A stretch of DNA of 64,000 nt from the NCBI GenBank assembly GCA_030141605.1, contig JAQGDQ010000510.1, positions 86,001 through 150,000 on the forward strand, given 5' to 3'. Positions 22,700 through 34,393 of this stretch are shown piece by piece. The first letter of the stretch is position 1. Every line of letters starts with the position of its first letter. The position numbers were made by a program, and so were the translations under genes. The stretch is from Tubiluchus corallicola (Eukaryota; Priapulida; Priapulimorpha; Priapulimorphida; Tubiluchidae). A model generated the notes under the pieces. It had not been told where the DNA came from and made no database searches. It saw nothing but the letters and a program-made list of their open reading frames with translations.

Positions 22700-23540
22700 T
22701 TTTCATAAGTATCTCATTAAAAACTACACAACTATTCCACGTCGTGAAGGAGTTAAGATTGGAAAAGCATACGAGATGTCATATGCATATGACGCGTGAA
22801 ATACGCGAAAGCTCTGAATTTTCTTTGCGGAAAATCGGAAAGAAAATCACGTCTAGCTTTTCTTATTTCAAAAAGGTTATTTTGCGAGACACAATTTGCA
22901 TTTGTGCATTATTTACAGGCAGGAGTAAACATACTAAAGCAAGTTCATTTAAAATTGGACAGAAACGTTTCCGGCAAGCAATACACTGTTTTTAAGGTGA
23001 TCGAGTGAAACTGATTATTGGTGAACCTTTCATCAAATATTTCTGTCGATGAAATGGGTCAAATGGGTAAGAAGCGCAGACGTTTGGCACAATCAACTTA
23101 CTGCTGGAGTCAGTGCATTCAAAATCGAGGTATGTATTCTATATACAGTGTGCTTAAGCTTTTATAAGGGTATGAAAAAACGAGCAATAGTACAGAATAA
23201 TAATTTATTACGTCAAAGTACTGCTCAAACAATAGAGAATCTAGTAAAACGTCAAAATTTAACGGGCATCTCCCGGAAAGCTTGCAGTCTTGATGGTATC
23301 AGCAGAGACTCTCACAACTCAAGATCTCCAGTGCAAATGTCTCTCAAGCTCTGTGTATGGGGGTCAGGGTCATGTTTTTTGATCACCCTTACATCTATTT
23401 GTCTTTCAGCATACTGAGAATGTTAGGCACTCAGATCGTTTGTTTGGGATGTTTTTTAGGGACTGAGATCTGGTGAATGCCCTGGTTATTCGGCTCGACC
23501 AAAAAAATGAATGTGGGAATTTTCCATCATACACTTAAGC
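22700..23540. other. Spacer before the 33-bp minisatellite
   Basis: Open frames at 22744-23008 and 23049-23417 have no recognisable domain. No element ends were seen next to the array start. Confidence 0.3.
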
Positions 23541-23543
23541 TTG

Positions 23544-25280
23544 TAAGCTGTACGAGATGCACGACCCTTAAGATCATAAGCTGTACGAGATGCACAACCC
23601 TCAAGATCATAAGCTGTACGAGATGCACGACCCTCAAGATCATAAGCTGTACGAGATGCACAATCCTCAAGATCATAAGCTGTGCGAGATGCACAACCCT
23701 CAAGATCATAAGCTGTACGAGATGCACGACCCTCAAGATCATAAGCTGTGCGAGATGCACAACCCTCAAGATCATAAGCTGTACGAGACGCACGACCCTC
23801 AAGATCATAAGCTGTGCGAGATGCACAATCCTCAAGATCATAAGCTGTACGAGATGCACGACCCTCAAGATCATAAGCTGTGCGAGATGCACGACCCTCA
23901 AGATCATAAGCTGTGCGAGATGCACAACCCTCAAGATCATAAGCTGTGAGAGATGCACAACCCTCAAGATCATAAGCTGTACGAGATGCACGACCCTCAA
24001 GATCATAAGCTGTGCGAGATGCACAACCCTCAAGATCATAAGCTGTACGAGACGCACGACCCTCAAGATCATAAGCTGTGCGAGATGCACAATCCTCAAG
24101 ATCATAAGCTGTACGAGATGCACGACCCTCAAGATCATAAGCTGTGCGAGATGCACGACCCTCAAGATCATAAGCTGTGCGAGATGCACAACCCTCAAGA
24201 TCATAAGCTGTGAGAGATGCACAACCCTCAAGATCATAAGCTGTACGAGATGCACGACCCTCAAGATCATAAGCTGTGCGAGATGCACAACCCTCAAGAT
24301 CATAAGCTGTACGAGATGCACAGCCCTCAAGATCATAAGCTGTGCGAGATGCACAGTCCTCAAGATCATAAGCTGTGCGAGATGCACGACCCTCAAGATC
24401 ATTAGCTGTGCGAGATGCACAACCCTCAAGATCATAAGCTGTGAGAGATGCACAACCCTCAAGATCATAAGCTGTACGAGATGCACAACCCTCAAGATCA
24501 TAAGCTGTGCGAGATGCACAACCCTCAAGATCATAAGCTGTGCGAGATGCACGACCCTCAAGATCATAAGCTGTGCGAGATGCACGACCCTCAAGATCAT
24601 AAGCTGTGCGAGATGCACAGTCCTCAAGATCATAAGCTGTGCGAGATGCACGACCCTCAAGATCATTAGCTGTGCGAGATGCACAACCCTCAAGATCATA
24701 AGCTGTGAGAGATGCACAACCCTCAAGATCATAAGCTGTACGAGATGCACAACCCTCAAGATCATAAGCTGTGCGAGATGCACGACCCTCAAGATCATAA
24801 GCTGTGCGAGATGCACGACCCTCAAGATCATAAGCTGTGCGAGATGCACGACCCTCAAGATCATAAGCTGTGCGAGATGCACAATCCTCAAGATCATAAG
24901 CTGTGCCAGATGCACAACCCTCAAGATCATAAGCTGTGCGAAATGCACGACCCTCAAGATCATAAGCTGTGCCAGATGCACAACCCTCAAGATCATAAGC
25001 TGTGCGAGATGCACGACCCTCAAGATCATAAGCTGTGCCAGATGCACAATCCTCAAGATCATAAGCTGTGCGAGATGCACGACCCTCAAGATCATAAGCT
25101 GTGCCAGATGCACAACCCTCAAGATCATAAGCTGCACGTGATGCACGACCCTCAAGATCATAAGCTGTGCCAGATGCACAACCCTCAAGATCGTAAGCTG
25201 TGCGAGATGCACGACCCTCAAGATCATAAGCTGTGCGAGATGCACAACCCTCAAGATCATAAGCTCTGTCAGATGCACAA
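23544..25280. repeat. 33-bp minisatellite, about 52 copies, with 264-bp higher-order period
   Basis: The unit is AAGCTGTACGAGATGCACGA followed by CCCTCAAGATCAT (33 bp), with variants at the TAC/TGC, GAC/AAC and GAG/CAG positions. Since 33 is divisible by three, the array is open in one minus frame (583 codons), one plus frame (554 codons) and largely in a second plus frame, each an 11-residue repeat. Rare variants recur 264 bp apart (8 units): GTGAGAG at 23946, 24210, 24441 and 24705 (spacing 264, 231, 264), GACGCACGAC at 23787 and 24051, and GATCATTAG at 24397 and 24661. The array has therefore grown partly by copying 8-unit blocks. No start context, signal peptide or splice signals point to expression, so it is not called a gene. 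Confidence 0.97.
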
Positions 25281-25284
25281 AGCT

Positions 25285-26620
25285 AAATCACTAAATTTTG
25301 GAGGACTTGACAAATTCTCTATTGCTTCTCCAATACTTTGATGTAATAAATTGTTCTGTACTTTTGCAGCTCCTTAGATAAATTATTCCATTAGATAAAT
25401 ATATTGATTTTACTAGGGCATCGAATAGGAGGTAGTAGACAGAAAACAACTTCGTACAGTACATGACTGTTATTGAATGGACAGCTAAGTTTGCAAAAAT
25501 TATTAAAATGATTATGAGAATTCAAGACTCTCATACTCTGGTGCACACCTGCACAATAACCTAGAGCTAAGAGCTAAGGTTCACAGCAGCTGAGGACCAG
25601 TTGAAAAAGCATTGCTTAGTACTATTTTAATTTAAATTACATTTTAAACTGTTGTGTCATTTTTAAATTCTTTTTAAGCTTTTAGATCTTATTAAAAACA
25701 CTGTTAAGCAATGATAATTTTAAACAATTAATTTTTCTTAATTGGGTGTGAATTTCATTAGTATTTTTAAATTTTAGTGTTTTTTACTTCTAATACTAAA
25801 TGTCGTTTCGCCAATCTAGTTTTCCTGTATTTAGTAAATAATTTTAGTGGTATTTAATTTTTAAACTCGTGAATTTTTAAACATAATTTTCCTTTATGAA
25901 TTTTCAAATTATGCCTTTTATTAGCCTTATTTTCTGACACTTATTAACAAATTAAAATTCCTAATTCTTAATTTCTATGGCTTTTTAATGTAAATGTTAA
26001 TTTAATTTAATGTATGTAATTAATGTGAAATTTTTATTTATTTAATTTTACTTATTTGAAATTATCTATTTAATGTACTAATTATACGTGGACCATCGTG
26101 GAGATTTTGTATTATAGGCAATTTTCATGTAAATCAATGTAAAAATAAATTTCTTCTTAGCAAAAGGTTTTATACCTCAATTATAGACCAATTATAGACC
26201 ATCGTAGACTCAACAATTTTTAAAGTTCGCACGAATTATGAAACTTTTGTTAACCAATGGCCACAAGCTTTTGTTTTTGCTTGGGATTTCGATTCAGAAT
26301 TAGCTTCTGTTTGAACTATCTCTTAGCGATAGAGACTTTCAAATGTTTCACCAGGTACAAAAAAAACATAATTAAAATGAAGACAGTGACGTTCTTCTGA
26401 TACAAATTTGTTACGTGGCTTTGGTAATTAACGACAAAACTTAACATTAGTGTCTACTTTGATGAAAACTGTAAAAAGCGTGTGATTATGATAAAAACAA
26501 GCTTCACAATTAATATTTCTGTTAGTATGACATAGTACTAACATCATCAGAGAGATTGCCTTATTAATACATCTGGACTTTGTAAATTGTAATTTTTTTA
26601 GCTCTTTGCATAAATTTTGT
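25285..26620. other. Upstream flank of XXYLT1, nothing recognised
   Basis: Very AT-rich from about 25640 to 26150, with homopolymer T and A runs. No coding region. A polypyrimidine run followed by TTAG at about 26600 could be an acceptor for a 5' UTR exon just before the XXYLT1 start. Confidence 0.35.
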
Positions 26621-26627
26621 GCTGAAG

Positions 26628-28133
26628 ATGATCATTTGGATAACTATCACGATAGTCATCTTGACTTACAACAATCCCGGCTCTTCCAAACAAAGTGAAC
26701 ATCAAGTGGAACTTCTAATGTTTTTCAATAATGCTCAAAATCAAACCAAAGTTCGGGCAAACCTTTACCAATGTATGACGTCCATGACACGTCACGCTAC
26801 GGGAGCCATAAAGCTGCATTTTATGGGAGACAACAAGAGCCTGATAATCGCGACTAACATCGTGAAAGAGGTGTTGCACACGACATCCCACTCACCGTCT
26901 TTACAATACGAGGTAATGATGCTCTACTGTCATAGCTGAAGAAGCTTGTTTAGTAAACAATGTGAACTTTAAATTTCACAGAAAGCTGATTTTATTGCAA
27001 AAATTCTTACACTGGTAATCGTAATCGTTAATTTATGAGTACGCAGTCGTGCAGTGCAAATATAATATTAATTATATGGCATGTCAGATAATAAGTATAT
27101 GATTCCCATCCATTTTAAATGAACCATTATCCATTTTAATTCAAATTGAAATTCTTCTAGAGTATTAGCGTTAACTAAGCGTTAACTAACATTATTATGT
27201 TAATGCGCCGTGTGCAATGATAAATACATTTATAAGAGTAGATTGACTTTTCTTGACTTTTCTTTGTCTTTGTATTATGAAGCTAGGTAAAAACATCCAT
27301 TTTACTCCCCTTTTTAAAGGGGTAAAACACGTGTATTAAATAAATTTTGGTGAGAACTAAAATGAATAGCTTCACTGCGAGACTGATCTTCGGAGAAATT
27401 TTTTGTACTTTCAGATAAGAACTTTATTTTTTGTTTCTCATTTTAGATTGATCTGCACGACGTGTGGGACGTCATAAATGACGTCACTGACGACGTCAGG
27501 TACTTGCAAGAAATTTTCAAGAGTCGCCTCCGTCACCACACGCTTTTCGATGATTATTACTACTTTGTTCCGTTTGTTATTCACAAAATACTCAATGTAA
27601 AAAAAGTTATAAAGATTGACATTGACACCATACTATTGGCAGATATTCGGCTATTGTGGCAATATTTCTATACTTTTGACAGTCAAATGCTCTTTGGTCT
27701 AGTCCCTGAACAGCAGCCTACGTATTTTAAGCAATTTCTCCAATACAGACACTACGCTGGAGATGATACAGTGGGAACACCACCCCCTTATGGCCATCCA
27801 GGCTTCAATGGAGGTCTGTACTTGATATATGTAGCTCGGATGGCCAAGTCTGACGTTTACCAACGTGCCATTCGAGAAGAAAACCTCAGGTCACTGATGG
27901 ACAAATATTTCTTTCAAATGCCACATTTGGGAGATCAGGACATTTTTACATTGCTGAGCTTTCAATATCCGGAATTATTTCTTTCCCTGCCTTGTTGGTG
28001 GAATAGGCAACTGTGTCGAATATATGCAAGGCAGAAATGGGTTACGTCAGCTCTGTTCAATATGTACTACAGATGCAATAAACGCATCATGCTGTACCAT
28101 GGTAACTGTAATACAGTACTTCTGCCATCTTGA
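26628..28133 (+). CDS. XXYLT1: Xyloside xylosyltransferase 1 (GT8), two exons
   Basis: ER/Golgi alpha-1,3-xylosyltransferase that adds the second xylose to O-glucose glycans on Notch-type EGF repeats. Exon 1 is 26628-26912 (donor GAG|GTAATG, phase 0), exon 2 is 27447-28133 (acceptor CATTTTAG), giving 323 residues against about 390 in mammals. An N-terminal hydrophobic stretch (MIIWITITIVILTY) is the signal anchor. The GT8 domain shows HKILNVKKVIKIDIDTILLA with DID as the metal-binding DxD, FGLVPEQQPTYF, GTPPPYGHPGFNGGLYLI, MPHLGDQDIFTLLSF, CWWNRQLCRIYARQ and YHGNCNT near the end. Block order and spacing match XXYLT1, not GXYLT. ATG 26628 is chosen because the frame further 5' has only GTG. 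The 3' end is followed by a diverged partial copy of itself. Confidence 0.88.
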
Positions 28134-28137
28134 CATT

Positions 28138-28196
28138 GGTCACATCAGTTCTGTTTGACATGTACCACAGCTGTATAAACGCATTATGCTGTATCT
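28138..28196 (+). repeat. Diverged partial copy of the XXYLT1 3' coding end
   Basis: GTCACATCAGTTCTGTTTGA (from about 28139) and the following 40 bases match 28039-28100 inside the XXYLT1 last exon with about 80 percent identity by eye. The copy even translates to a related peptide (VTSVLFDMYHSC compared with VTSALFNMYYRC). It starts five bases after the stop codon, so it is a short tandem duplication. Confidence 0.7.
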
Positions 28197-28199
28197 TAT

Positions 28200-28345
28200 A
28201 TATATATGTATCAATCTATCAATCAATCATTGTCCAATATTACCCCATTTTATCCTATACCTACACGCACCAGACACACACACACACACACACGCACGCA
28301 CACACACACATATGTATATACATATATATATTGCAAAACGATATA
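28200..28345. repeat. TA-rich and (CA)n microsatellite cluster
   Basis: A (CA)n tract interrupted by CG steps lies at 28274-28310, flanked by TATATA/TATGTATA tracts and followed by ATTGATTGATTG at about 28368-28382. Confidence 0.9.
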
Positions 28346-29139
28346 TATACATATATATAAGGTACAATGATTGATTGATTGATCAGTTTATTTCAGCAAA
28401 AAGCAATATACTAACATATCAAGTATGCGTGTGTTTGTCCCGGACTGCGTGATTTTGACCTTTGACACCTGCGGGGTGCCCGATCCCCTCATTTTTTTCA
28501 AATAATCCATTCCTAACCCTAGCTGCAAACCTAACACCCTTCGAGTAATGGAACTGTTCAAACCCCCTGCAAATAAATCCAACCATAACCCTAACTAAAT
28601 GAAAATTTACCTTAAGTGAGATTCCAACCGCCAATCGATTGCGTGGCCCTCCTCCTTACTCCCTAAGCCATGCCGTCTTTGATTGGTTTGCATGTGTTAA
28701 ATGTGGTATAAGTGTTGTAGGTTCTTTGCGCATGCGTGGCTGCTATAACCCTAACTTGTTATAAAATGTGAACGTTGGTTTGCGCATGTGCAGTTGCTCT
28801 AAGATTGTGTAATGATCTTATGCAATTGCTTTTATGATTGCGTAATACACGAAGACATGCACGTTAGAGCACGCTGTTTATTCGTCAACACGTGCTCTTT
28901 AATTAAGCTTTGCAGGGAAAATTTGATTTAGAGAGAGAGAGAGATTAAAACACTTCTCCAAACACCAAAATCACATTTTCATAAGTATTTACTATTCGAG
29001 TACAAATGAATTCTACATTTGATTATTATTCTACAATTCTACAATTATTAAAATTCTACACATTTGATTATACAATTATATATATATATATTCGTTTATG
29101 TAATAAGAAATAATTAATTCTACAGTTACATATGACAGT
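28346..29139. other. Intergenic, nothing recognised
   Basis: Contains CCTAACCCTA-like runs (28512-28530 and 28580-28592) that are too short and degenerate to be telomeric, two copies of GGTTTGCGCATG-like sequence (about 28688 and 28777), and a (TA)n tract near 29080. No gene. Confidence 0.35.
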
Positions 29140-29788
29140 CGTTAAGCAGGCAAGCAAACATTATTTTTCTCGTATGCAAAATCTTTAAATTTTAGAAAAG
29201 AATGCAAGAAATCTCCTAACTCTGCTCCCCCATCATTATTATGCTTCCAGTGTGGAAAACATTTAACGTGATCTGTCCACATTTCCAAGTTAATTTGGGA
29301 AGAAGTTCTACTTCGTAAAACACTTCATTAAAACAATGTGGTAACTTTACGAGTTCTCGATAAAGTGGAGGTAGGTTCAGTCTGCAGGGAAGTTTAGCAC
29401 TGGTGGTAACGGTTCAAACTATTGCAGGTGCAGGGGGTGTCAGTCTGTGATGTTCGATAATGGCATTTTCTAGCTTTCGTTTTTGAGAAAAACCGTTAAT
29501 CAATGCCTATCCGGAGGCGAAAATCATCAACGTGCCACCCCTCGCTTCAGCAGAAGCATTTGCAGTCTCTGTGTGTAGTGTTGTAGCAGCTTCAAATCGA
29601 AACGCTGGCGACGACGTTGACTGTTCTGATCGTAAAATTAGTAGATAGTTGACCACAGTTTCGGCTGCCCGGATCGCTCTGCCTCGTCCGTTGCTCTGCC
29701 ATTGTATGGCCGGCGGTACTCGTTCGTTTTGTAGATCATCTATGCGTATTACTACGCGATTTTTGGGATGATATCTGCATCTCCCATG
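29140..29788 (-). pseudogene. TATA-binding-protein-like relic
   Basis: Read on the minus strand in one frame from after a TGA at 29789-29791. The first part contains KNRVVIRIDDLQNE, RAIRAAETVVNYLL and GGTLMIFASG. A TAG (29507-29509) then replaces the position where TBP repeats have Lys, followed by ALINGFSQKRKLENAI. After a TGA (29414-29416) come LNLPPLYRELVKLP, FYEVELLPKL and ITLNVFHTGSIIMMG, then a TAG (29216-29218) and a decayed tail. YEPELFP followed by a strand ending in SGK..(I/L)TG is the TBP repeat signature, and two such units in tandem are visible. The frame is kept through four stops without an indel, so decay is mostly by substitution. It could descend from a host TBP paralogue, a mobile element or a large DNA virus; the sequence does not decide. 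Confidence 0.55.
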
Positions 29789-29951
29789 TCAACAAAAATC
29801 TTGGCAACCAAAACATTATTAAGGGGACTCTTTGAAAAAAGGCTTATTTCATCCTCGATATTCCTGTAACATGGAAAAAAGGAAGCAGATGATGATGATG
29901 AGGATGGCGAGTACCCTAAAGCAGCGAAAATACATAGACAAATTGTATGTA

Positions 29952-29956
<5 letters not shown>

Positions 29957-30049
<93 letters not shown>

Positions 30050-30050
30050 T
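29957..30050. repeat. (GT)n microsatellite
   Basis: About 45 nearly perfect GT units, ending GTGAGTGTG. The cysteine/valine open frame across it is an artefact of the repeat. Confidence 0.97.
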
Positions 30051-30059
30051 GTGTAGTTT

Positions 30060-31000
30060 TTGTTCAGCTACATATGATAACGCCACATTATTTTTAAAAT
30101 TTCATAATGACCGTCGGTTACTCTTGTCATTGTCTCTTGTTATTGTTATAGGAGTGGCATCGATTATCTTACTGTCACTTTAAGAACAACAATAAACAAT
30201 GACAAAAGCATATAGGTAGAAGGTGCCTCTCTATTTTGACAAGGCAGCAGATGATCGTGGAAATGTAGCATGATTGGCAAACATCTTGCAGTATTATGAG
30301 AGAACTGAAAGTTCAGACGCTAGTCAAGCAATTATAATCATGCACGATTCTTAGCCTGAACCTTCAATTATTTTCATTACAAATTCGTGTATACTTGCTG
30401 CTGCTGTTGCTGTTGATAATGTCCAACATTGCATTCTGAATTACTTCATCACGTACTTAAGCTATTAACATGCCTTCCAATTTAAATGGAAAGTTACAGT
30501 AAATTAGTTTAAAATAGAAATGATAAACCCGAAAGTTAAGAGCTAATTCCTACTGCAGTATTGCCATAATAAAATGCAGAACTGACGGAAAGGCAGTCAG
30601 ACATGCAAACGCACTAATACGAAAGTACGACTAACTAATTTGGGCAAACCTGCAAAGTGCCTGGTCCCAATCAGATCACCTGAATGAAACTCTCTAGGCT
30701 CACTTTCTGGTCGAGATGTTGTCTGTTTACCCACAACCTTATCATCTAATGCTGGATAAATCAAATCAAATTTTCAACTAGTTGACAATGTTTGTGACGT
30801 AGTCAGAAACTGAAGATTTTGCAAACAATAATTGTAAAATTCAGCCATAAAAATGAAGAGACGATTGCCTTTTTTGAAAGTGCTTATTTTTTTGAATTGC
30901 TTGAAGACATGGAAAGTGTGTTTCACAATAAAACCTCAGCATTTAACTGTTCAGTCCATCACCCACAGGTCAAAGGTCAATAATCTTGGCATAACTTATA
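30060..31000. other. Intergenic, nothing recognised
   Basis: No domain, RNA gene or repeat was recognised; a short CTG-type run (TGCTGCTGCTGTTGCTGTTG) lies near 30398. Confidence 0.35.
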
Positions 31001-31001
31001 T

Positions 31002-31330
31002 CATTCAGTTTGTCTCATTGAGACCTTTCATTTCATATACAACAACTTACTTTTGGTAGACACGGTACTATTCGTAGACACTAGATGCATTTCTGTTCCC
31101 GACCACCATTTTTCGGTTTTTTGCCCCCTAGCGGGGTCGCGGGTTAGCTATACTCATCGTAAAATTTGCCTTTCGACTCATCGAGACCTTTCATATGATA
31201 TGAAACTACACCACTACTACCACGGTACTATTCTAAACACTCAATGCATTTCTGTTCCCAATCCCCATTTTCTAGTTTTTGCCTAATAGCGGAAAAGCAA
31301 CCCTCTCCAAATCACCCATTTTTCTCAATA
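31002..31330. repeat. Diverged ~160-bp tandem duplication
   Basis: CATTGAGACCTTTCATTTCATA (about 31016) recurs as CATCGAGACCTTTCATATGATA (about 31177). ACGGTACTATTC followed by TGCATTTCTGTTCCC (about 31063) recurs at about 31221, each ending in a TTTTTGCC..(C)TAGCGG block. Two full units at 158-161 bp spacing; this looks like part of a satellite or a repetitive-element tail. Confidence 0.75.
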
Positions 31331-33285
31331 TCCAAAAACTAGGCCACGCCTAACCATATGCCAAATATTGCCGCCCTAGCTAAAAAACTGTGGGAGCAGA
31401 TGGATCCTAGAGAAAAATAAATGAAGACCCGACCGCTCTGTGACTATCTGGCAACTCGAGTCACGTGTATACGTATATAACTTTGGCCAGAGAGCATATA
31501 CTGTGAGGTTTGTGTCCCTAGCACTCAGCGTGTAAAAGGTCACAAATTGGGAACCCCAAATTTTGTATTTTGGCCCCTCACTCGGGCGTTTAAAGCTTGT
31601 CAGCCTTTTAAAACCCCAGGTGCACACCTGCCCCAAAATATTTGTGAAAACAAATTTTAAAAAACGAAAGTTCTAGGAGGAGTTGAATTCTAAAGGAAAA
31701 ATTGACCAACGCCCTCTATCCTTTCCCCTTGACCAACCCTGCGAGTTTGGTTACCCTAGCTTGCAAATCTTAGGAGTTATTAAGCGTTAAAGTGGCGGAG
31801 AGTAAATAATAAATAACTCTGCTATACGAAAATTTTTGAGTACTTCTCTTTGTGAGCAGTTCTAAAGCACACTGCCCCATTGTAGTTTGAAGTGGCAGAC
31901 GATAGTTCACGAAAAACCGACTGGACCATCGTAATCAACGTGGATTCTGAACCACAGTTTCTATGACCATTCGCAAGCATGTAACTGCGCCATACTGGGA
32001 ATATTGAAAAGCTGTAAACAGGTAGTACAAGTTCTAAATGCATACCAGACCGCTGCAGATGACTAGTGCTTTTATTCGTGCAAAACCCGAATGATTCTCA
32101 CGTACCATATTCAACAGCACATCTCTACCCTGATATGAGGCTGCACTGACAACTCATTTCTTTACCTGTAGCAAGGAGCATACTCATCTCCCAAAACAGG
32201 TGGCCACCATTACAGTGTGAAGCGTAAAACTTGGGATAGACTTAGATCCATTTCTGTCCATTTGCAAAAAAAATTGTGGAGGTCACAGGCGTGTTGTTGA
32301 TTGTGGATTAAGCCAGTGTGACACTGGAACTGAAAAAAGCACAATTTATATAATCAAACAAATGGGATGAGTTGGCAAAAACATCAGTTATCGAATCAGC
32401 CACCCCAAACTGAGTATTAAATTATGTATATATATATATATGTATGTATGCATGTATGCATGTATGTATGAACTGTAGCGATTTAAGAAAAGAATTTAAA
32501 ATATATTCTATCTGCCTAATTATTTCATTGTTTTGTATAATATGAATTACTATATATAAAATTAATATCACCAAGTTTGTCAGTTTCGCTGTTTGCACGA
32601 TCAAAAACTGAGAAGCAAGAATAAACTGATCGTCGAAACGCCCCTAAATTGTTTGAACCTGAGTGATCTTTTAATTACTGAATGAGTGCGCATTAGAATT
32701 AGGGATGCAAATGCGTTCAGAGAAACATACAGGTTGTCCATCAATGTTACCTGACACTAAGTTAAGATTTTTCCAAGTGTTGCACGGGATACACTTTTTT
32801 GCCATATAGCGAACAGGGGATGTACTACATTTAAACTCCAGAACATCCAAATATATTTAATATGCAGCAATGTCGTTTTATCTGTAATAATAAATTACAG
32901 CAATAAGGCTTTAGCAAAAAACATAAGTTTGATGAAAATGTTTAAAGCAAAAATAATTAAAAAATCAAAGTTCTCTAAAGTATAAAAACTGTTGCAGTTG
33001 AATGCTCACCATAATTAAACGAAAAGATATTTTTTACGTTACCACAATAGGCCTAATACAAATGTTTCTGTTATTGGGTTATTAAGGGGTTATTATAGGG
33101 TTTTTCTCTGAAGTATTTCCTGCTTCTTGTTTTTGTACAAACAATCGCCATTAGGACAATGACTTAGTAATTGCTTCTACCCAGCGGTACCTCATGAAAT
33201 GCCACCTAGTTAAAAAACTTAATGATTCAGTGAAGCGTTTGCTGTTGAGAGAACGGTAACGAGAAAGCTGACTCAGTGTCAGCAA
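31331..33285. other. Intergenic, possible old repeats
   Basis: 31340-31740 is richer in GC than its surroundings and reads like repetitive-element tail sequence, but no protein motif is visible in any frame. A (TA)n/(TATG)n tract lies at 32426-32470. The remainder shows nothing recognisable. Confidence 0.3.
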
Positions 33286-33292
33286 CTTTCGG

Positions 33293-33577
33293 GCAGTCAC
33301 TCAGTAAACTCTAACTAGATCAGACTCACTAGCTCACTGGCATTCACTCAGTTCATGCTCACTAGACTCGTTGGCAGTCACTCAGTAAACTCTAACTAGA
33401 TCAGACTCACTAGCTCACTGGCATTCACTCAGTTCATGCTCACTAGACTCGTTGGCAGTCACTCAGTAAACTCTAACTAGATCAGACTCACTAGCTCACT
33501 GGCATTCACTCAGTTCATTTTCAGTAGACTCGTTGGCAGTCATTCAGTAAACTCTCTGACTAGCTCATTCTCAGTGA
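33293..33577. repeat. 81-bp minisatellite, about 3.5 copies
   Basis: TCAGTAAACTCTAACTAGAT starts at 33301, 33382 and 33463, with a truncated copy at 33544, giving an exact 81-bp period. Each unit is itself built of shorter CTCACTAG/CACTCAGT submotifs of about 20 bp. Confidence 0.95.
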
Positions 33578-33774
33578 CGATGTTTCGCCTGCACGTCAGA
33601 CACAACAACATTGAAAAAAGAGAGATGGTTTTTTTGTCTTCTCAAGTACTTTTTTGCCGTAAACAAAATAAGAAAAGATCATATCACAGAACAAATAGAG
33701 ACACGTCAATTAATTTAGTTGTGAAATTAAACGTTTCTTTTAGCACGCAGGCGTACGAATGCGCACTTGAACGT

Positions 33775-33792
33775 GCACACACACATGCACAT

Positions 33793-33865
<73 letters not shown>

Positions 33866-33866
33866 T
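33775..33866. repeat. (CA)n microsatellite
   Basis: About 40 CA units with a few ATG and CG interruptions. The His/Thr frame on one strand and the Cys/Val frame on the other are artefacts of the repeat. Confidence 0.97.
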
Positions 33867-34393
33867 GTGCGCGTTGCCCAGAATAATTTTTTTCAATACT
33901 TAATGTATAGGGATATTAGAAATTCTCAAATTAATTCAATACCTCCTAGACCTAACCCCGTGGAAGTTACAATTTGAACAGGGTGCAATATTTTACTTCA
34001 CTTAACCCCACTTAAGTCAACAAAACTGCCGTAAGTGCAGCACATGAATCCGGGCCCAGCAATATATTAAATACGGAACTGGAAAGATATGGGTCTATAA
34101 TTACTACTCACTTTTATATCCCGATTCTTCTTTTAATTGCCTGTATTAATAATTTACAATAATAATAATAATAATAGTTCCGAGAAGCAATGGAGTAATT
34201 GTTATTTATGGACTGAAATGAACAAGCAAATTAAATAAAATTAATATCATGTGACTTTCATGGATGGCATAAGGTGACTTTCCTTGTCCGATATTTTATA
34301 ACAACATAAACTGCCTGATGGTGTGCGTTGAAGTGTTGTGCGACAAATTTAATTTTTATTAATTTTAGATAAACACATTGTAAAATTCGTAAT

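Noticed and set aside
23544-25280. CRISPR array
   Set aside because: Units are directly contiguous with no spacers, and the genome is eukaryotic.
23477-25341. 554- and 583-codon frames treated as a repeat-protein gene
   Set aside because: No start context, signal peptide, splice site or unique domain; several frames are open only because the unit length is divisible by three. Kept as a repeat.
28500-28600. Interstitial telomere-like CCCTAACC repeats
   Set aside because: Only single or double degenerate units; not an array.
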